64,000 bases of DNA from Sabulibacter ruber (GTDB lineage Bacteria > Bacteroidota > Bacteroidia > Cytophagales > Hymenobacteraceae): contig NZ_JAFFID010000003.1 in the NCBI RefSeq assembly GCF_017355955.1, positions 124,001 to 188,000 of the forward strand. Reading direction: 5' to 3'. The notes below the pieces were generated by a model. The model saw nothing but the letters and a program-made list of their open reading frames with translations, had not been told where the DNA came from and ran no database searches. The translations under genes and the position numbers were made by a program. How positions within the stretch are numbered: position 1 is the stretch's first letter; every line of letters starts with the position of its first letter. Shown here piece by piece: positions 24,522 through 32,289 of this stretch.

Positions 24522-26393
24522 TTACTGCTTAGCGGCGGTCTTCTTTTCTTCCCCGTTGATGTGCTCAATGGCCTTTTGCAGCAATTCATCTCGCTTGGCT
24601 AAAACACCTTTCAGGGTGGGGTGCACTTCTTCGTCCAGGCGAACGCCCACGCGCTGGGTCACGGAGTTATTGGGGTAATAGATGCCGTTGCCCGAGAGGG
24701 TTACCATGTAATTGCCAGGCAGTACCATTTTCTTGGCGTCACCATCGGCACCGGCAGATTGTTCACCTATGGTGATACTGTTGGGGAAAAGCCGTTGCAA
24801 ACTCATGGTGTGCCACTCAGCGATGGTGTGGGTGGAGCCATCTACCAGAATCACCACTTTACCCGGATAGGTAGTTTCCTCCGGGGTGATCTCTGAGGGG
24901 TAGTACACTTCTGGTTGGGTGAGCAAACGGTATGTGCCCAGGTGATAGGGATTTAACTGGTAGTAACGCGCAAAATGGTGGCCTTTCTTCCCGAACTTCT
25001 TGAACAGGTAATAAAATACAAAATCGCTGTTGTCTGGCTCGCCGCGCATGTCAAAGATAATGCCCTTGGCTTTCATGGCCCGGGTAAACAGTGAATCCAT
25101 CAACCTGAAGTCCTCCTCAGAAGACTCGTCCCTGATCATCCTGAACGTGTCATCAATCTTGAAGTGCACAATTCCCTTGGCAGCATAAACCAGGCCCTTA
25201 CTTTTCTTGGCCGGGGCCGCCTGTTTCTTCTTGAAATAGGCATCTATGAGTTTGGCTTTGGTTGTTACCGAGGGATTCATTAGCCGCAAGGTAGTGGTGA
25301 GTTGCTCGTCTCCTCGGGTGAGTTGCACCTTCATTTGGGGATCTTCTGAGCGGAACAGCAGGTTATCGCCCCACTCGCCCACCCGGGCCCAGAGGGCCTG
25401 CTGGTTGGAGACCGACAAAACCGCATCCAGGGCGGTTACCCACTCCGCTACGGCTACGCTGTCCAGCATCTCAATGACATCGCCCCTCTTAATGTTGGAG
25501 CGGTTGCAAAGGACGGGGTCAATGACTCCGGTAACTATGATTTTCTTTTCGGCTACCTCATAATCAAACGGGGGGTAGTACCGGTTTCTGAACAACTGCT
25601 CTTTGTAGTTCAGCTGCCGGAAAAAGGAATACGCCTGGGTATCATCTAACTTGGCATTGAGGGTGAGCAACAGGCGTTCGTATTCTTCGCGGGTGGGGCA
25701 CTGGGCAAACAGCGGAAGGGCCTGCGTGATGGCCTCATCCCAGTTTTCATCCATGAGGTGCTTGTAGGGGTACAGGTAATCTACAAAAGCCTTGAACTTG
25801 GCCAGCGCCAGCATACGCAAGGGATACGGCACGTTCTCCTTAGGATCTAACTCATAGGCAGGTTCATGCGGCATGACACCCCCGTACGGATTGTTGCGCA
25901 CGTACGTATAATGGTGCCGGTCACCGGTGTAGCGGCGCTCAAAGATGCGCTCCAGTTGTTTCTTGTTGTCGCCAGACAGGAACTTGCCCTTGGTGCGCCA
26001 GGAATCGTCCAGGTTCTTCAGCAGAAAAGAGCCTTTGGGATTGTCTTTCTGCGGCCCCACTTTATCTGAGGCAGGTACCCCAACCTCCTTCAATAGCTGC
26101 TTGAACACGGCATTCGCCTGCTTCTGGTTCTGGGCAGAGTCTACCTTTGGCAATTGCTGCAGAAACAGGGAATCGGCGTTGAGTTGGCCCATGGCCGAGG
26201 CCGGATGGTAGTATTTCACGTGTCCCCAGGTCCGGAAAAAGTTCAGGCGCTTCTGGGTGTCAAAGTCTTCCTGCGCCCATACCCTGAACCCAGGCAGAAA
26301 ACACAGCAGGAGCAGCAGCAGCCAGTGCCAGCCGTTTACCTGAAACCTTGAGGGAAACAAAGAGCGGGAATATATTGGGTAGTTTTTCTTCAT
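24522..26393 (-). CDS. Exported S41 family peptidase with PDZ domain
   Basis: 623 residues from the ATG giving MKKNYPIYSRS; an in-frame ATG at 26426 would add 11 residues before the signal. A long N-terminal signal segment is followed by a helical region (about 40-250), a PDZ-like domain (about 270-360, YEVAEKKIIVTGVIDP to NIKRGDVIEML) and the C-terminal S41 catalytic domain (about 390-600). The likely catalytic Ser is in VDGSTHTIAEW, where the family usually has a GGTxSASE or DESTQSQAE type string, and the oxyanion/Lys region follows in GEQSAGADGDAKK. Such proteases cleave C-termini or misfolded periplasmic proteins. Confidence 0.85.
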   Translation of the reverse strand: MKKNYPIYSRSLFPSRFQVNGWHWLLLLLLCFLPGFRVWAQEDFDTQKRLNFFRTWGHVKYYHPASAMGQLNADSLFLQQLPKVDSAQNQKQANAVFKQLLKEVGVPASDKVGPQKDNPKGSFLLKNLDDSWRTKGKFLSGDNKKQLERIFERRYTGDRHHYTYVRNNPYGGVMPHEPAYELDPKENVPYPLRMLALAKFKAFVDYLYPYKHLMDENWDEAITQALPLFAQCPTREEYERLLLTLNAKLDDTQAYSFFRQLNYKEQLFRNRYYPPFDYEVAEKKIIVTGVIDPVLCNRSNIKRGDVIEMLDSVAVAEWVTALDAVLSVSNQQALWARVGEWGDNLLFRSEDPQMKVQLTRGDEQLTTTLRLMNPSVTTKAKLIDAYFKKKQAAPAKKSKGLVYAAKGIVHFKIDDTFRMIRDESSEEDFRLMDSLFTRAMKAKGIIFDMRGEPDNSDFVFYYLFKKFGKKGHHFARYYQLNPYHLGTYRLLTQPEVYYPSEITPEETTYPGKVVILVDGSTHTIAEWHTMSLQRLFPNSITIGEQSAGADGDAKKMVLPGNYMVTLSGNGIYYPNNSVTQRVGVRLDEEVHPTLKGVLAKRDELLQKAIEHINGEEKKTAAKQ

Positions 26394-26613
26394 ATGAGTC
26401 ACATCTTCAGCGCCTGCCATCAACAAGGGCTACGTTTGCCTTGTTTTCCAATCCGTTTACGAAAACCAACTACCTCCTGTGGTAAGCCAAGGAAAGCCTC
26501 CCTGTACCAGGAACCGAAGTACCGAATCACAAAACCTGTTTTTGCCCTGGTTTGGCGTAAACAGCTTCAAAACAATGCATCAGAAGAACGTCTCTGGGGA
26601 AAGGCTTATTTTG

Positions 26614-27063
26614 CTAATCCACCACCAAAACGCCCCGCCCGGCCAAAGAATCAGCAAAGTGCAGGTCATCCAGATCATTGAACTCCAACGTACGCCGCCG
26701 GTTGTTGTTCAGGAAGAGCGTTACCATGGGCACGTCATCAGAGGCCCGCAGTTTCTTCTGGGCCTTCACGATCTGCTTTACGTGAATCTCATCCCGGCCC
26801 GAGTCCAGGATGCCGCGGGTATACCCCACGTACACCCAAAACGCCACAATGAGGGTGGTAATAACCAGGAAAACCAGTTGGGTTACGTCACGCGTGAGCA
26901 GAAAGGTTTTGTAGTGTTTCTGGGCCTGCAAAGAGAAGAAAACCGACCAGCATACCGCCGAGATCAGGTGCAGCACTTTCACATATCTGGCCTGGTCTCC
27001 GCTGATGAAGATGCGGTCGCCTTCCATCCGTAAACTGCCTCTTTTTAACTGAAACGTTTTCAT
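26614..27063 (-). CDS. Hypothetical two-helix membrane protein, PH-like
   Basis: 149 residues. Two membrane segments (about 31-47 and 60-83) are flanked by an N-terminal basic part and a C-terminal cytoplasmic domain of about 65 residues with beta-strand character ending LAGRGVLVVD. The layout resembles small bacterial PH/YcxB-like membrane proteins but I cannot confirm a family. It lies upstream of the S41 gene on the same strand with a gap of about 220 bases. Confidence 0.6.
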   Translation of the reverse strand: MKTFQLKRGSLRMEGDRIFISGDQARYVKVLHLISAVCWSVFFSLQAQKHYKTFLLTRDVTQLVFLVITTLIVAFWVYVGYTRGILDSGRDEIHVKQIVKAQKKLRASDDVPMVTLFLNNNRRRTLEFNDLDDLHFADSLAGRGVLVVD

Positions 27064-27183
27064 CTAATATAACTAAGCCTCACTGCCCCTAACTTACCAC
27101 AACAGATTTAAAAACGAAAACCGGCAGGCATTTGCTATACGAAAATCAGGCGGAAGGGCTGAAGCGGGTAAGCCGTTTTAGCG

Positions 27184-27213
27184 TCTTTTTTCCTGAAACA
27201 GGCCTAAAACAGA
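27184..27213 (+). repeat. Copy of the recurring intergenic motif
   Basis: TTTTTTCCTGAAACAGGCCTAAAACAG is one of the best matches to the motif consensus; it lies in the divergent gap between the 26614 gene and GH15. Confidence 0.6.
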
Positions 27214-27304
27214 AGCCCATCTCAGTGGCAATCAGGGCGCTTACCAAAACAGAGTTTAAACACTCGCCGCTTTAAACCGTTATAGTATAAATACTGGTTA
27301 TGGC

Positions 27305-29146
27305 ATGCAACACTACCTTCCTATTGAAAAATATGGCCTGATTGGAAATCTGCACACGGTGGCACTGGTCTCTAAATACGGTTCCCTGGATTACCTCCCT
27401 TTCCCCCGGTTCGATGCTCCTACCCTTTTCGCCCGCCTGCTGGATCATAAAAAAGGAGGCTACTGGAACATCCAACCCGATACAAAGGAATACCGGAGCC
27501 GGCAGCAGTACATCCCAGACACCGCCATTCTGCAAACCCGGTTTTACACCCAAAGTGGCATGGCCGAGCTCATAGATTTCATGCCCTTGAAAGGCCAGGA
27601 GGAAAGCGGCGTCATTGTGCGCATGCTGAAGGTAGTAAAAGGTGAGATGACGTTCCGGATGGACTGCAAACCCGGGTTTGACTATGCCCGCGCCACCCAC
27701 ACTATTTCGCGGCAGGGCCAGAACTCTTTCCTCCTGAAAAGCGAAGGACAGGATGGTACCGTGCTCCGGTTCACGGCCAACAAGCCCTGTTCCATCCACA
27801 AAGGAAACCTAAAAGGCACCTGGACCCTAGCCAAAAACGACACGGTCTGCTTTGTGATGGCCGGGCAATCGGCGGAGAGGCCTGAGCTTTCGCCGGACCT
27901 CATGGCCTACTATGAAGACACGCTGCGCCGCACGTATCGGTTCTGGCACAAATGGGTGGCTAAATCAACGTACCAGGGCTACTGGCGGGAAATGGTCATG
28001 CGGTCGGCCATCACTCTGAAACTGCTTACCTCCTGCACCTACGGCTCCACGGTGGCCGCTGCTACCTTCAGTTTGCCCGAGGCCATTGGCGGCCTGCGCA
28101 ACTGGGATTACCGGTTCACCTGGATCAGGGACGCCGCTTTCACCATCTATGCCTTTTTGCGCCTGGGGTACATGGACGAGGCCCGCAAGTTTTGCCTCTG
28201 GGTGATGGACCGCTGCAAGGAAATGCCCAACCCCTCAGACCTGCAACTCATGTACGCCGTAGACGGCTCCACCGATCTGCACGAAACCATCCTGGGCCAT
28301 CTGGAAGGGTATTATAAAAGTGGCCCCGTGCGCATTGGCAACCAGGCCGCCCAACAGTTCCAGTTAGACATATATGGGGAGTTGATTGACACCATTTACC
28401 TGTACAACAAATACGGCGGCCCCATTACGTATGCCTTCTGGAAAGCCCTTTGCTCCATGATTGATTTTGTGGCGGATAACTGGCAGCGCCCCGACCACGG
28501 CATCTGGGAAGTACGCAGCGAGAAACGGGAGTTTACATATTCCAAAATCATGGCTTGGGTTGCCCTGGACCGGGGCATCCGGATTGCCCAGGGCAGATCA
28601 TTCCCCGCTCCTTTGGCCAAATGGCTGAAAGTACGCGATACCATTTACGAAGAAGTCTACGAAAACCACTGGAGCGAGGAAAAACAAGCCTTTGTGCAGT
28701 ACAAAGGGGCCAAAACTCTGGATGCTGCCGTGCTGTTGATGTCTATGGTTCGCATGATCAGCCCGGTAGATCCTAAGTGGCTTTCCACGCTAAAAGCCAT
28801 TGAAGAAGACCTGATGGCTGGCTCCATGGTGTACCGTTACAACCTCAATGACGGTGCCGAGGACGGCCTCTCCGGTGATGAAGGCACCTTTAGTATGTGC
28901 TCGTTCTGGTACGCCGAGAACCTCTCCAAAGCCGGCCAACACGACAAAGCCCGCCTCCACTTTGAGACCATGCTGGGCTACGCCAACCACCTGGGCCTGT
29001 ATTCTGAACAAATAGGTAAACAAGGCGAACAACTGGGCAACTTCCCCCAAGCCTTCACCCACCTGGCGCTCATCAGCGCAGCCTACCAACTCAACCGGCA
29101 GATTAACGGTGACAAGAAGCACGGCGGCAGAGATCTGTTTATATAG
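27305..29146 (+). CDS. Glycoside hydrolase family 15 protein (glucoamylase/trehalase type)
   Basis: 613 residues without a signal peptide, so cytoplasmic. The N-terminal beta-sandwich (about 1-220) opens with MQHYLPIEKYGLIGNLHTVA, then an (alpha/alpha)6 barrel begins near GGLRNWDYRFTWIRDAAFT (about 262-280). The two catalytic Glu residues are Glu402 in HGIWEVR and Glu526 in SGDEGTFSM. Actinobacterial and archaeal relatives of this form include trehalases and glucoamylases; the sequence alone does not decide between them. No other trehalose or glycogen genes are in the window. Confidence 0.92.
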   Translation: MQHYLPIEKYGLIGNLHTVALVSKYGSLDYLPFPRFDAPTLFARLLDHKKGGYWNIQPDTKEYRSRQQYIPDTAILQTRFYTQSGMAELIDFMPLKGQEESGVIVRMLKVVKGEMTFRMDCKPGFDYARATHTISRQGQNSFLLKSEGQDGTVLRFTANKPCSIHKGNLKGTWTLAKNDTVCFVMAGQSAERPELSPDLMAYYEDTLRRTYRFWHKWVAKSTYQGYWREMVMRSAITLKLLTSCTYGSTVAAATFSLPEAIGGLRNWDYRFTWIRDAAFTIYAFLRLGYMDEARKFCLWVMDRCKEMPNPSDLQLMYAVDGSTDLHETILGHLEGYYKSGPVRIGNQAAQQFQLDIYGELIDTIYLYNKYGGPITYAFWKALCSMIDFVADNWQRPDHGIWEVRSEKREFTYSKIMAWVALDRGIRIAQGRSFPAPLAKWLKVRDTIYEEVYENHWSEEKQAFVQYKGAKTLDAAVLLMSMVRMISPVDPKWLSTLKAIEEDLMAGSMVYRYNLNDGAEDGLSGDEGTFSMCSFWYAENLSKAGQHDKARLHFETMLGYANHLGLYSEQIGKQGEQLGNFPQAFTHLALISAAYQLNRQINGDKKHGGRDLFI

Positions 29147-29518
29147 TTTCTTAGTAGCGGGCTTTTGTAGGATGGTACCCTCGCTCACTCGCCTCTTGTA
29201 CACGGGTGAGCCATTGCGCTACATCTCGCCGCAGATGGGTTGCTATTTCCAATTTAACCTGCAGCGTTCCGTCGCTGCAAAATGACTCACCGAAAAGCGC
29301 CTGAAAATAATTCCCTCGCTCGCCTCTGGCGAGTGTGAGTAACCGGGCGGCCTCTGGCAGCAATGCGGGAAAAATTTCTGGTTAAGTACCTGGCGGCGAG
29401 ACGCCGCCCCTATTACTCTCACTCGCCGGAGGCGAGCGAGGAGATACAATATGCTAGCAGTAAGCCATTTTGAGCTTATTTTTCAGAAAACTGCCGCTGT
29501 TTCCGGTCAACAGAAAAC
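29147..29518. other. Intergenic stretch carrying a palindromic element
   Basis: Contains the inverted-repeat element 29313-29441, a possible degraded relative at about 29177-29285 (CCCTCGCTCACTCGCC), and a motif-like hairpin at 29475-29505. No gene seen. Confidence 0.5.
29313..29441. repeat. Palindromic element, first copy of the CTCGCTCGCC family
   Basis: Arms beginning CCCTCGCTCGCCTCTGGCGAG and ending CTCGCCGGAGGCGAGCGAGG are near-perfect reverse complements; inside is GGCGGCG-AGA-CGCCGCC. The second copy at 44316-44462 has the same arms and the same inner GGCGGCCTCTGGC and GACGCCGC segments. No open frame. Confidence 0.8.
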
Positions 29519-30004
29519 TCACACCCCGCCTTGTGCGGGGCGGTGTTGCAACCACGCATCCGGCGTCATTTCAAACTTGATTTCATTGTTGCCGTAGGGG
29601 CCTACCTCTGTCCAACCGGCTTTGCGGTAGAAACTTGCGGCCCTAGAACCAGATTCGGTGCTGAGCCATACGGGGTGGTTGGTCTGACTAAAGTACCAGT
29701 CCAGCATCAGGTGGTGCAGCGTTCGGCCCATGCTCTTGCCTTCCCAGGTTGGGTCTACAAACAGCGCCCATACGTTGTGGTCCTGAAGACTGATGATGGA
29801 GAAGCCCACCACCACTCCTGCTTCCTCGCACACCCAGCCTTTGCCCCGTTGGGTAATGTACTCTTCGCAATCCTGATCGGTGACCTTGGAGGGGTCTGAT
29901 AAAACATTCTCTTTCACAGAATGCCTCACCCGCTGGATCTGGGGGATATCAGAAACGTTGGCTTCGCGGAAGTGCATGGGTTTATGGGTGAAGATAGGGT
30001 TCAT
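29519..30004 (-). CDS. GNAT family N-acetyltransferase
   Basis: 161 residues from the ATG giving MNPIFTHKPMHF; another in-frame ATG at 29977 (MHFREANVSDI) is equally plausible, and the frame extends further upstream without features. It has the GNAT pattern: an N-terminal REANVSDIPQIQRVR helix, then VWALFVDPTWEGKSMGRTLHHLML (about 90-113), whose GKSMGR is the acetyl-CoA pyrophosphate loop, and the C-terminal AASFYRKAGWTEVG. Substrate unknown. It precedes dnaB's terminator. Confidence 0.85.
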   Translation of the reverse strand: MNPIFTHKPMHFREANVSDIPQIQRVRHSVKENVLSDPSKVTDQDCEEYITQRGKGWVCEEAGVVVGFSIISLQDHNVWALFVDPTWEGKSMGRTLHHLMLDWYFSQTNHPVWLSTESGSRAASFYRKAGWTEVGPYGNNEIKFEMTPDAWLQHRPAQGGV

Positions 30005-30075
30005 AACACTAGTAGTAGAATGTTGGGAAAGAAAGAAATAACGTGCTGCAATCATCCTCACAACATCAGGCAGTA

Positions 30076-30106
30076 TCTGTTTTGAGTCCTTTTTCAGGAA
30101 ATTAGA
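30076..30106 (-). repeat. Copy of the recurring intergenic motif (minus orientation)
   Basis: Reverse complement CTAATTTCCTGAAAAAGG-CTCAAAACAG fits the motif; it overlaps the dnaB terminator area. Confidence 0.45.
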
Positions 30107-30142
30107 CAAAAAAGGCCATTCCCGTACAAAAGGAATGGCCTT
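30106..30142 (-). terminator. Terminator of dnaB
   Basis: AAGGCCATTCC (30112-30122) pairs with GGAATGGCCTT (30132-30142); the minus strand continues with six Ts. 26 bases past the stop. Confidence 0.88.
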
Positions 30143-30167
30143 GATATTTTAGTGTAGCAATTTCTAC

Positions 30168-31748
30168 TTAGAACGGAGGCGCGTCATCAAACGAAGAGGC
30201 CGGGAATCCGCCGCCCTCGTTCATTTTGCTGCCTAACCTGATGGTGTTAGGACCTCCGCCTAAAGCCGGACCATCAAAATCTGAGGTAGGGAAACCAGCC
30301 CCGCCTTCAAACGGATTGCTGCCCTGGCCAAAGCCGTCTTCCAGGTTCCCGAACTTGGTGAATTTACCAATGAATTTCAGGTTCACGCTGCCCACCTCAC
30401 CGTTCCGGTGCTTGGCAATGATCACCTCACCCACGCCAATGGTGGGGTTCCCCATCTCGTCCTCGGTGATGCCGTAGTATTCCGGACGGTACAGGAACAC
30501 TACCATGTCGGCGTCCTGCTCAATGGAACCAGATTCACGTAAGTCAGAAAGCATTGGCTTTTTATCGCCGCCACGGGTTTCCACGGCCCGGCTCAACTGC
30601 GAAAGCGCGATCACCGGCACGTTCAGTTCCTTGGCCAGCTGCTTCAGGGCCCGGGAGATGGACGCGATTTCCTGCTCGCGGTTACCGCCGCCTTTGCCGC
30701 CCTCGGCGTTTCCGCTCATAAGTTGCAGGTAGTCAATGATCACCATCTGGATGTCATGCTGCGCTTTCAGACGACGGCACTTGGTCCGCAACTCCCTAAT
30801 GGAAAGACCCGGTGTATCGTCAATAAAGATAGGTGCCTGGCTCAGGCGGGAGATTTTGTGGTTCAGCTGTGCCCACTCATACTCGGCCAGGTTTCCTTTC
30901 TTGATTTTCTCAGAATCCAGCTCGGCCTCTGCCGAGATAAGACGATTCACCAACTGAATGGAGGACATCTCCAGCGAGAAGATAGCCACCCCTTTGTTGA
31001 AATCTACCGCGGCGTTCCGCATGGCAGAAACTACGAACGCCGTCTTACCCATCGCCGGACGGGCTGCCAGGATGATCAAGTCAGAAGGCTGCCAGCCGGA
31101 GGTCACGCGGTCCAGGGCGGTAAAGCCACTGGGCACCCCGGTCAAGCCTTCTTTCTGGCTTTTCTTGGATTCCAGTTCCTTGATGGCTTTGTGCATCAAA
31201 GACTGCATGTCATCAAAGTTCTTCCGGATGTTGGATTCAGACACCTCAAACAGCTTGGCCTCGGTGGAGTCCAGGAGTTCAAATACGTCGGTGGTGTCTT
31301 CGTAGGCGCGGCCCAGCACTTCAGAGGAAATGCTGATGAGGTCCCGCTTTATGGCCGCCTCCGTGATGATACGGGCGTGGTACTCAATGTTGGCAGCCGA
31401 GTTGATGCGGGTGGTCAGCTGGGTGATGTAGTAGGCACCGCCCACAAACTCCAGCTCGCCCTGCTGGCGCAACTCCTGGGTAACCGTTAAAATATCTATC
31501 GGCTCTGACTTGTCAAACAGAGCCAGAATTGCCTTGAAGATGCGCTGGTGCGCGTCTTTGTAAAAACTTTGGGGTTTTAATAAGTCAATAACCGCCGTGA
31601 GGGCATCTTTCTCCAACATGAGCGCACCCAACACCGCTTCTTCCAGCTCAAGAGCCTGAGGCGGAAGTTTTCCTAATCCCTGAGGCACAGCAGCTTTGGC
31701 GTTCCAGGCCGCTTTTCCTCGCGTGGCTTTTAATTTCGTCTCCTCCAT
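30168..31748 (-). CDS. dnaB: Replicative DNA helicase DnaB
   Basis: 526 residues. N-terminal DnaB domain (about 25-130, PQALELEEAVLGALML) followed by the RecA-like helicase domain with Walker A ARPAMGKTAF (about 233-242), VAIFSLEMS, the Walker B QMVIIDYLQLM (about 333-343) and the DnaB motif QLSRAVE. The Gly-rich C-terminal tail is normal in this group. It is the ring helicase loaded at the replication origin. No intein or frameshift. A -7 element TACATTTG lies only 5 bases upstream of the ATG, suggesting a very short or leaderless mRNA, and a DnaA-box-like sequence lies next to its -33 position. Confidence 0.96.
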   Translation of the reverse strand: MEETKLKATRGKAAWNAKAAVPQGLGKLPPQALELEEAVLGALMLEKDALTAVIDLLKPQSFYKDAHQRIFKAILALFDKSEPIDILTVTQELRQQGELEFVGGAYYITQLTTRINSAANIEYHARIITEAAIKRDLISISSEVLGRAYEDTTDVFELLDSTEAKLFEVSESNIRKNFDDMQSLMHKAIKELESKKSQKEGLTGVPSGFTALDRVTSGWQPSDLIILAARPAMGKTAFVVSAMRNAAVDFNKGVAIFSLEMSSIQLVNRLISAEAELDSEKIKKGNLAEYEWAQLNHKISRLSQAPIFIDDTPGLSIRELRTKCRRLKAQHDIQMVIIDYLQLMSGNAEGGKGGGNREQEIASISRALKQLAKELNVPVIALSQLSRAVETRGGDKKPMLSDLRESGSIEQDADMVVFLYRPEYYGITEDEMGNPTIGVGEVIIAKHRNGEVGSVNLKFIGKFTKFGNLEDGFGQGSNPFEGGAGFPTSDFDGPALGGGPNTIRLGSKMNEGGGFPASSFDDAPPF

Positions 31749-31753
31749 AAGAG

Positions 31754-31761
31754 CAAATGTA
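31754..31761 (-). promoter_or_regulatory. dnaB -7 element
   Basis: TACATTTG on the minus strand, exact TAnnTTTG, 5 bases before the dnaB ATG. The -33 position 19 bases upstream reads TTA rather than TTG and overlaps the DnaA-box-like 9-mer at 31781-31789. Confidence 0.5.
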
Positions 31762-31780
31762 AGCGAATTAGCGCCTCAGG

Positions 31781-31810
31781 TAATCCACAAAACAGGGCTA
31801 CATATCCACA
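31781..31810 (+). promoter_or_regulatory. DnaA-box-like pair A
   Basis: TAATCCACA, 12-nt spacer, ATATCCACA, same orientation. Each is 8/9 to the consensus TTATCCACA. Confidence 0.5.
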
Positions 31811-31863
31811 ATCTTCAGATAAAAAAAAACGATTTCTTGACCCCAGGTTCTTGCCTTTTCTCA

Positions 31864-31894
31864 CCTGTTTTCTGAGAAATGGGCCTAAAACAGC
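31864..31894 (+). repeat. Copy of the recurring intergenic motif
   Basis: CCTGTTTTCTGAGAAAT then GGGCCTAAAACAGC; one of the best matches. Confidence 0.6.
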
Positions 31895-31909
31895 TTTTAT
31901 TCCGCTAAT

Positions 31910-32073
31910 CTGTAGCGGCGTTACACTGTAACGCCGGGCCTCTATGCAACTGAACAGCAGCAAACCTTCTAGAACGGTACTGCTAATGGATCATGCTCCT
32001 ACCAGGCGATATTCTAGCTTTAAGCTGGTATTGGGTTGAAGCACCACGGCGTTACAGTGTAACGCCGCTACAG
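31910..32073. repeat. REP-type inverted pair (GTAGCGGCGTTACA family)
   Basis: The left arm 31910-31936 contains the palindrome CGGCGTTACA-C-TGTAACGCCG, and the right arm 32047-32073 is its inverted copy (CGGCGTTACA-G-TGTAACGCCG followed by CTACAG). About 110 bases of noncoding DNA lie between. This is the typical layout of a REP doublet/BIME. Confidence 0.8.
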
Positions 32074-32096
32074 TTCAAAATGAGGCACGTTTCAGA

Positions 32097-32127
32097 CCTG
32101 ATTTTGGGAAAACAGGCCCAAAACAGC
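32097..32127 (+). repeat. Copy of the recurring intergenic motif
   Basis: CCTGATTTTGGGAAAACAGG then CCCAAAACAGC; same orientation as the copy at 31864. Confidence 0.6.
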
Positions 32128-32188
32128 CCAACTTTTCTAGGAAGAAATGAGCAAGGTGAAGCTTAATCCCATTCAGCACCCCAAAAAG

Positions 32189-32219
32189 TAATCCACAAAT
32201 TTCCGGGCAGATATCCACA
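32189..32219 (+). promoter_or_regulatory. DnaA-box-like pair B
   Basis: TAATCCACA, 13-nt spacer, ATATCCACA: the same two 9-mers, order and orientation as pair A. Confidence 0.5.
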
Positions 32220-32261
32220 AATCCGTTTGGTGCGTAGCAGTAGTGCGTAGGGGAATTTAAC

Positions 32262-32269
32262 TACATTTG
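32262..32269 (+). promoter_or_regulatory. mpl -7 element
   Basis: TACATTTG (exact TAnnTTTG) 20 bases before the mpl ATG; no clear TTG at the -33 position. Confidence 0.4.
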
Positions 32270-32289
32270 CTCTCTTTGAACGAGATTAC

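Larger units (their letters stand above)
31749..32289. other. Divergent dnaB-mpl region: candidate oriC / DnaA-box cluster
   Basis: 541 bases without a gene. Contents in order: dnaB -7 element (31754-31761), TAATCCACA (31781-31789) and ATATCCACA (31802-31810), an A-tract (31820-31829), a motif copy (31864-31894), a REP-type inverted pair (31910-32073), a second motif copy (32097-32127), TAATCCACA (32189-32197) and ATATCCACA (32211-32219), and the mpl -7 element (32262-32269). The four 9-mers each differ from TTATCCACA at one base. Transcription directions on the two sides point away from here over most of the window. Origin function is inference. Confidence 0.45.

Noticed and set aside
29177..29445. 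CRISPR-like array
   Set aside because: Repeats are single inverted pairs, not regularly spaced direct repeats, and no cas gene is present.
30168..31748. Intein in DnaB
   Set aside because: The protein is of normal length and the motifs are evenly spaced, so no intein is present.
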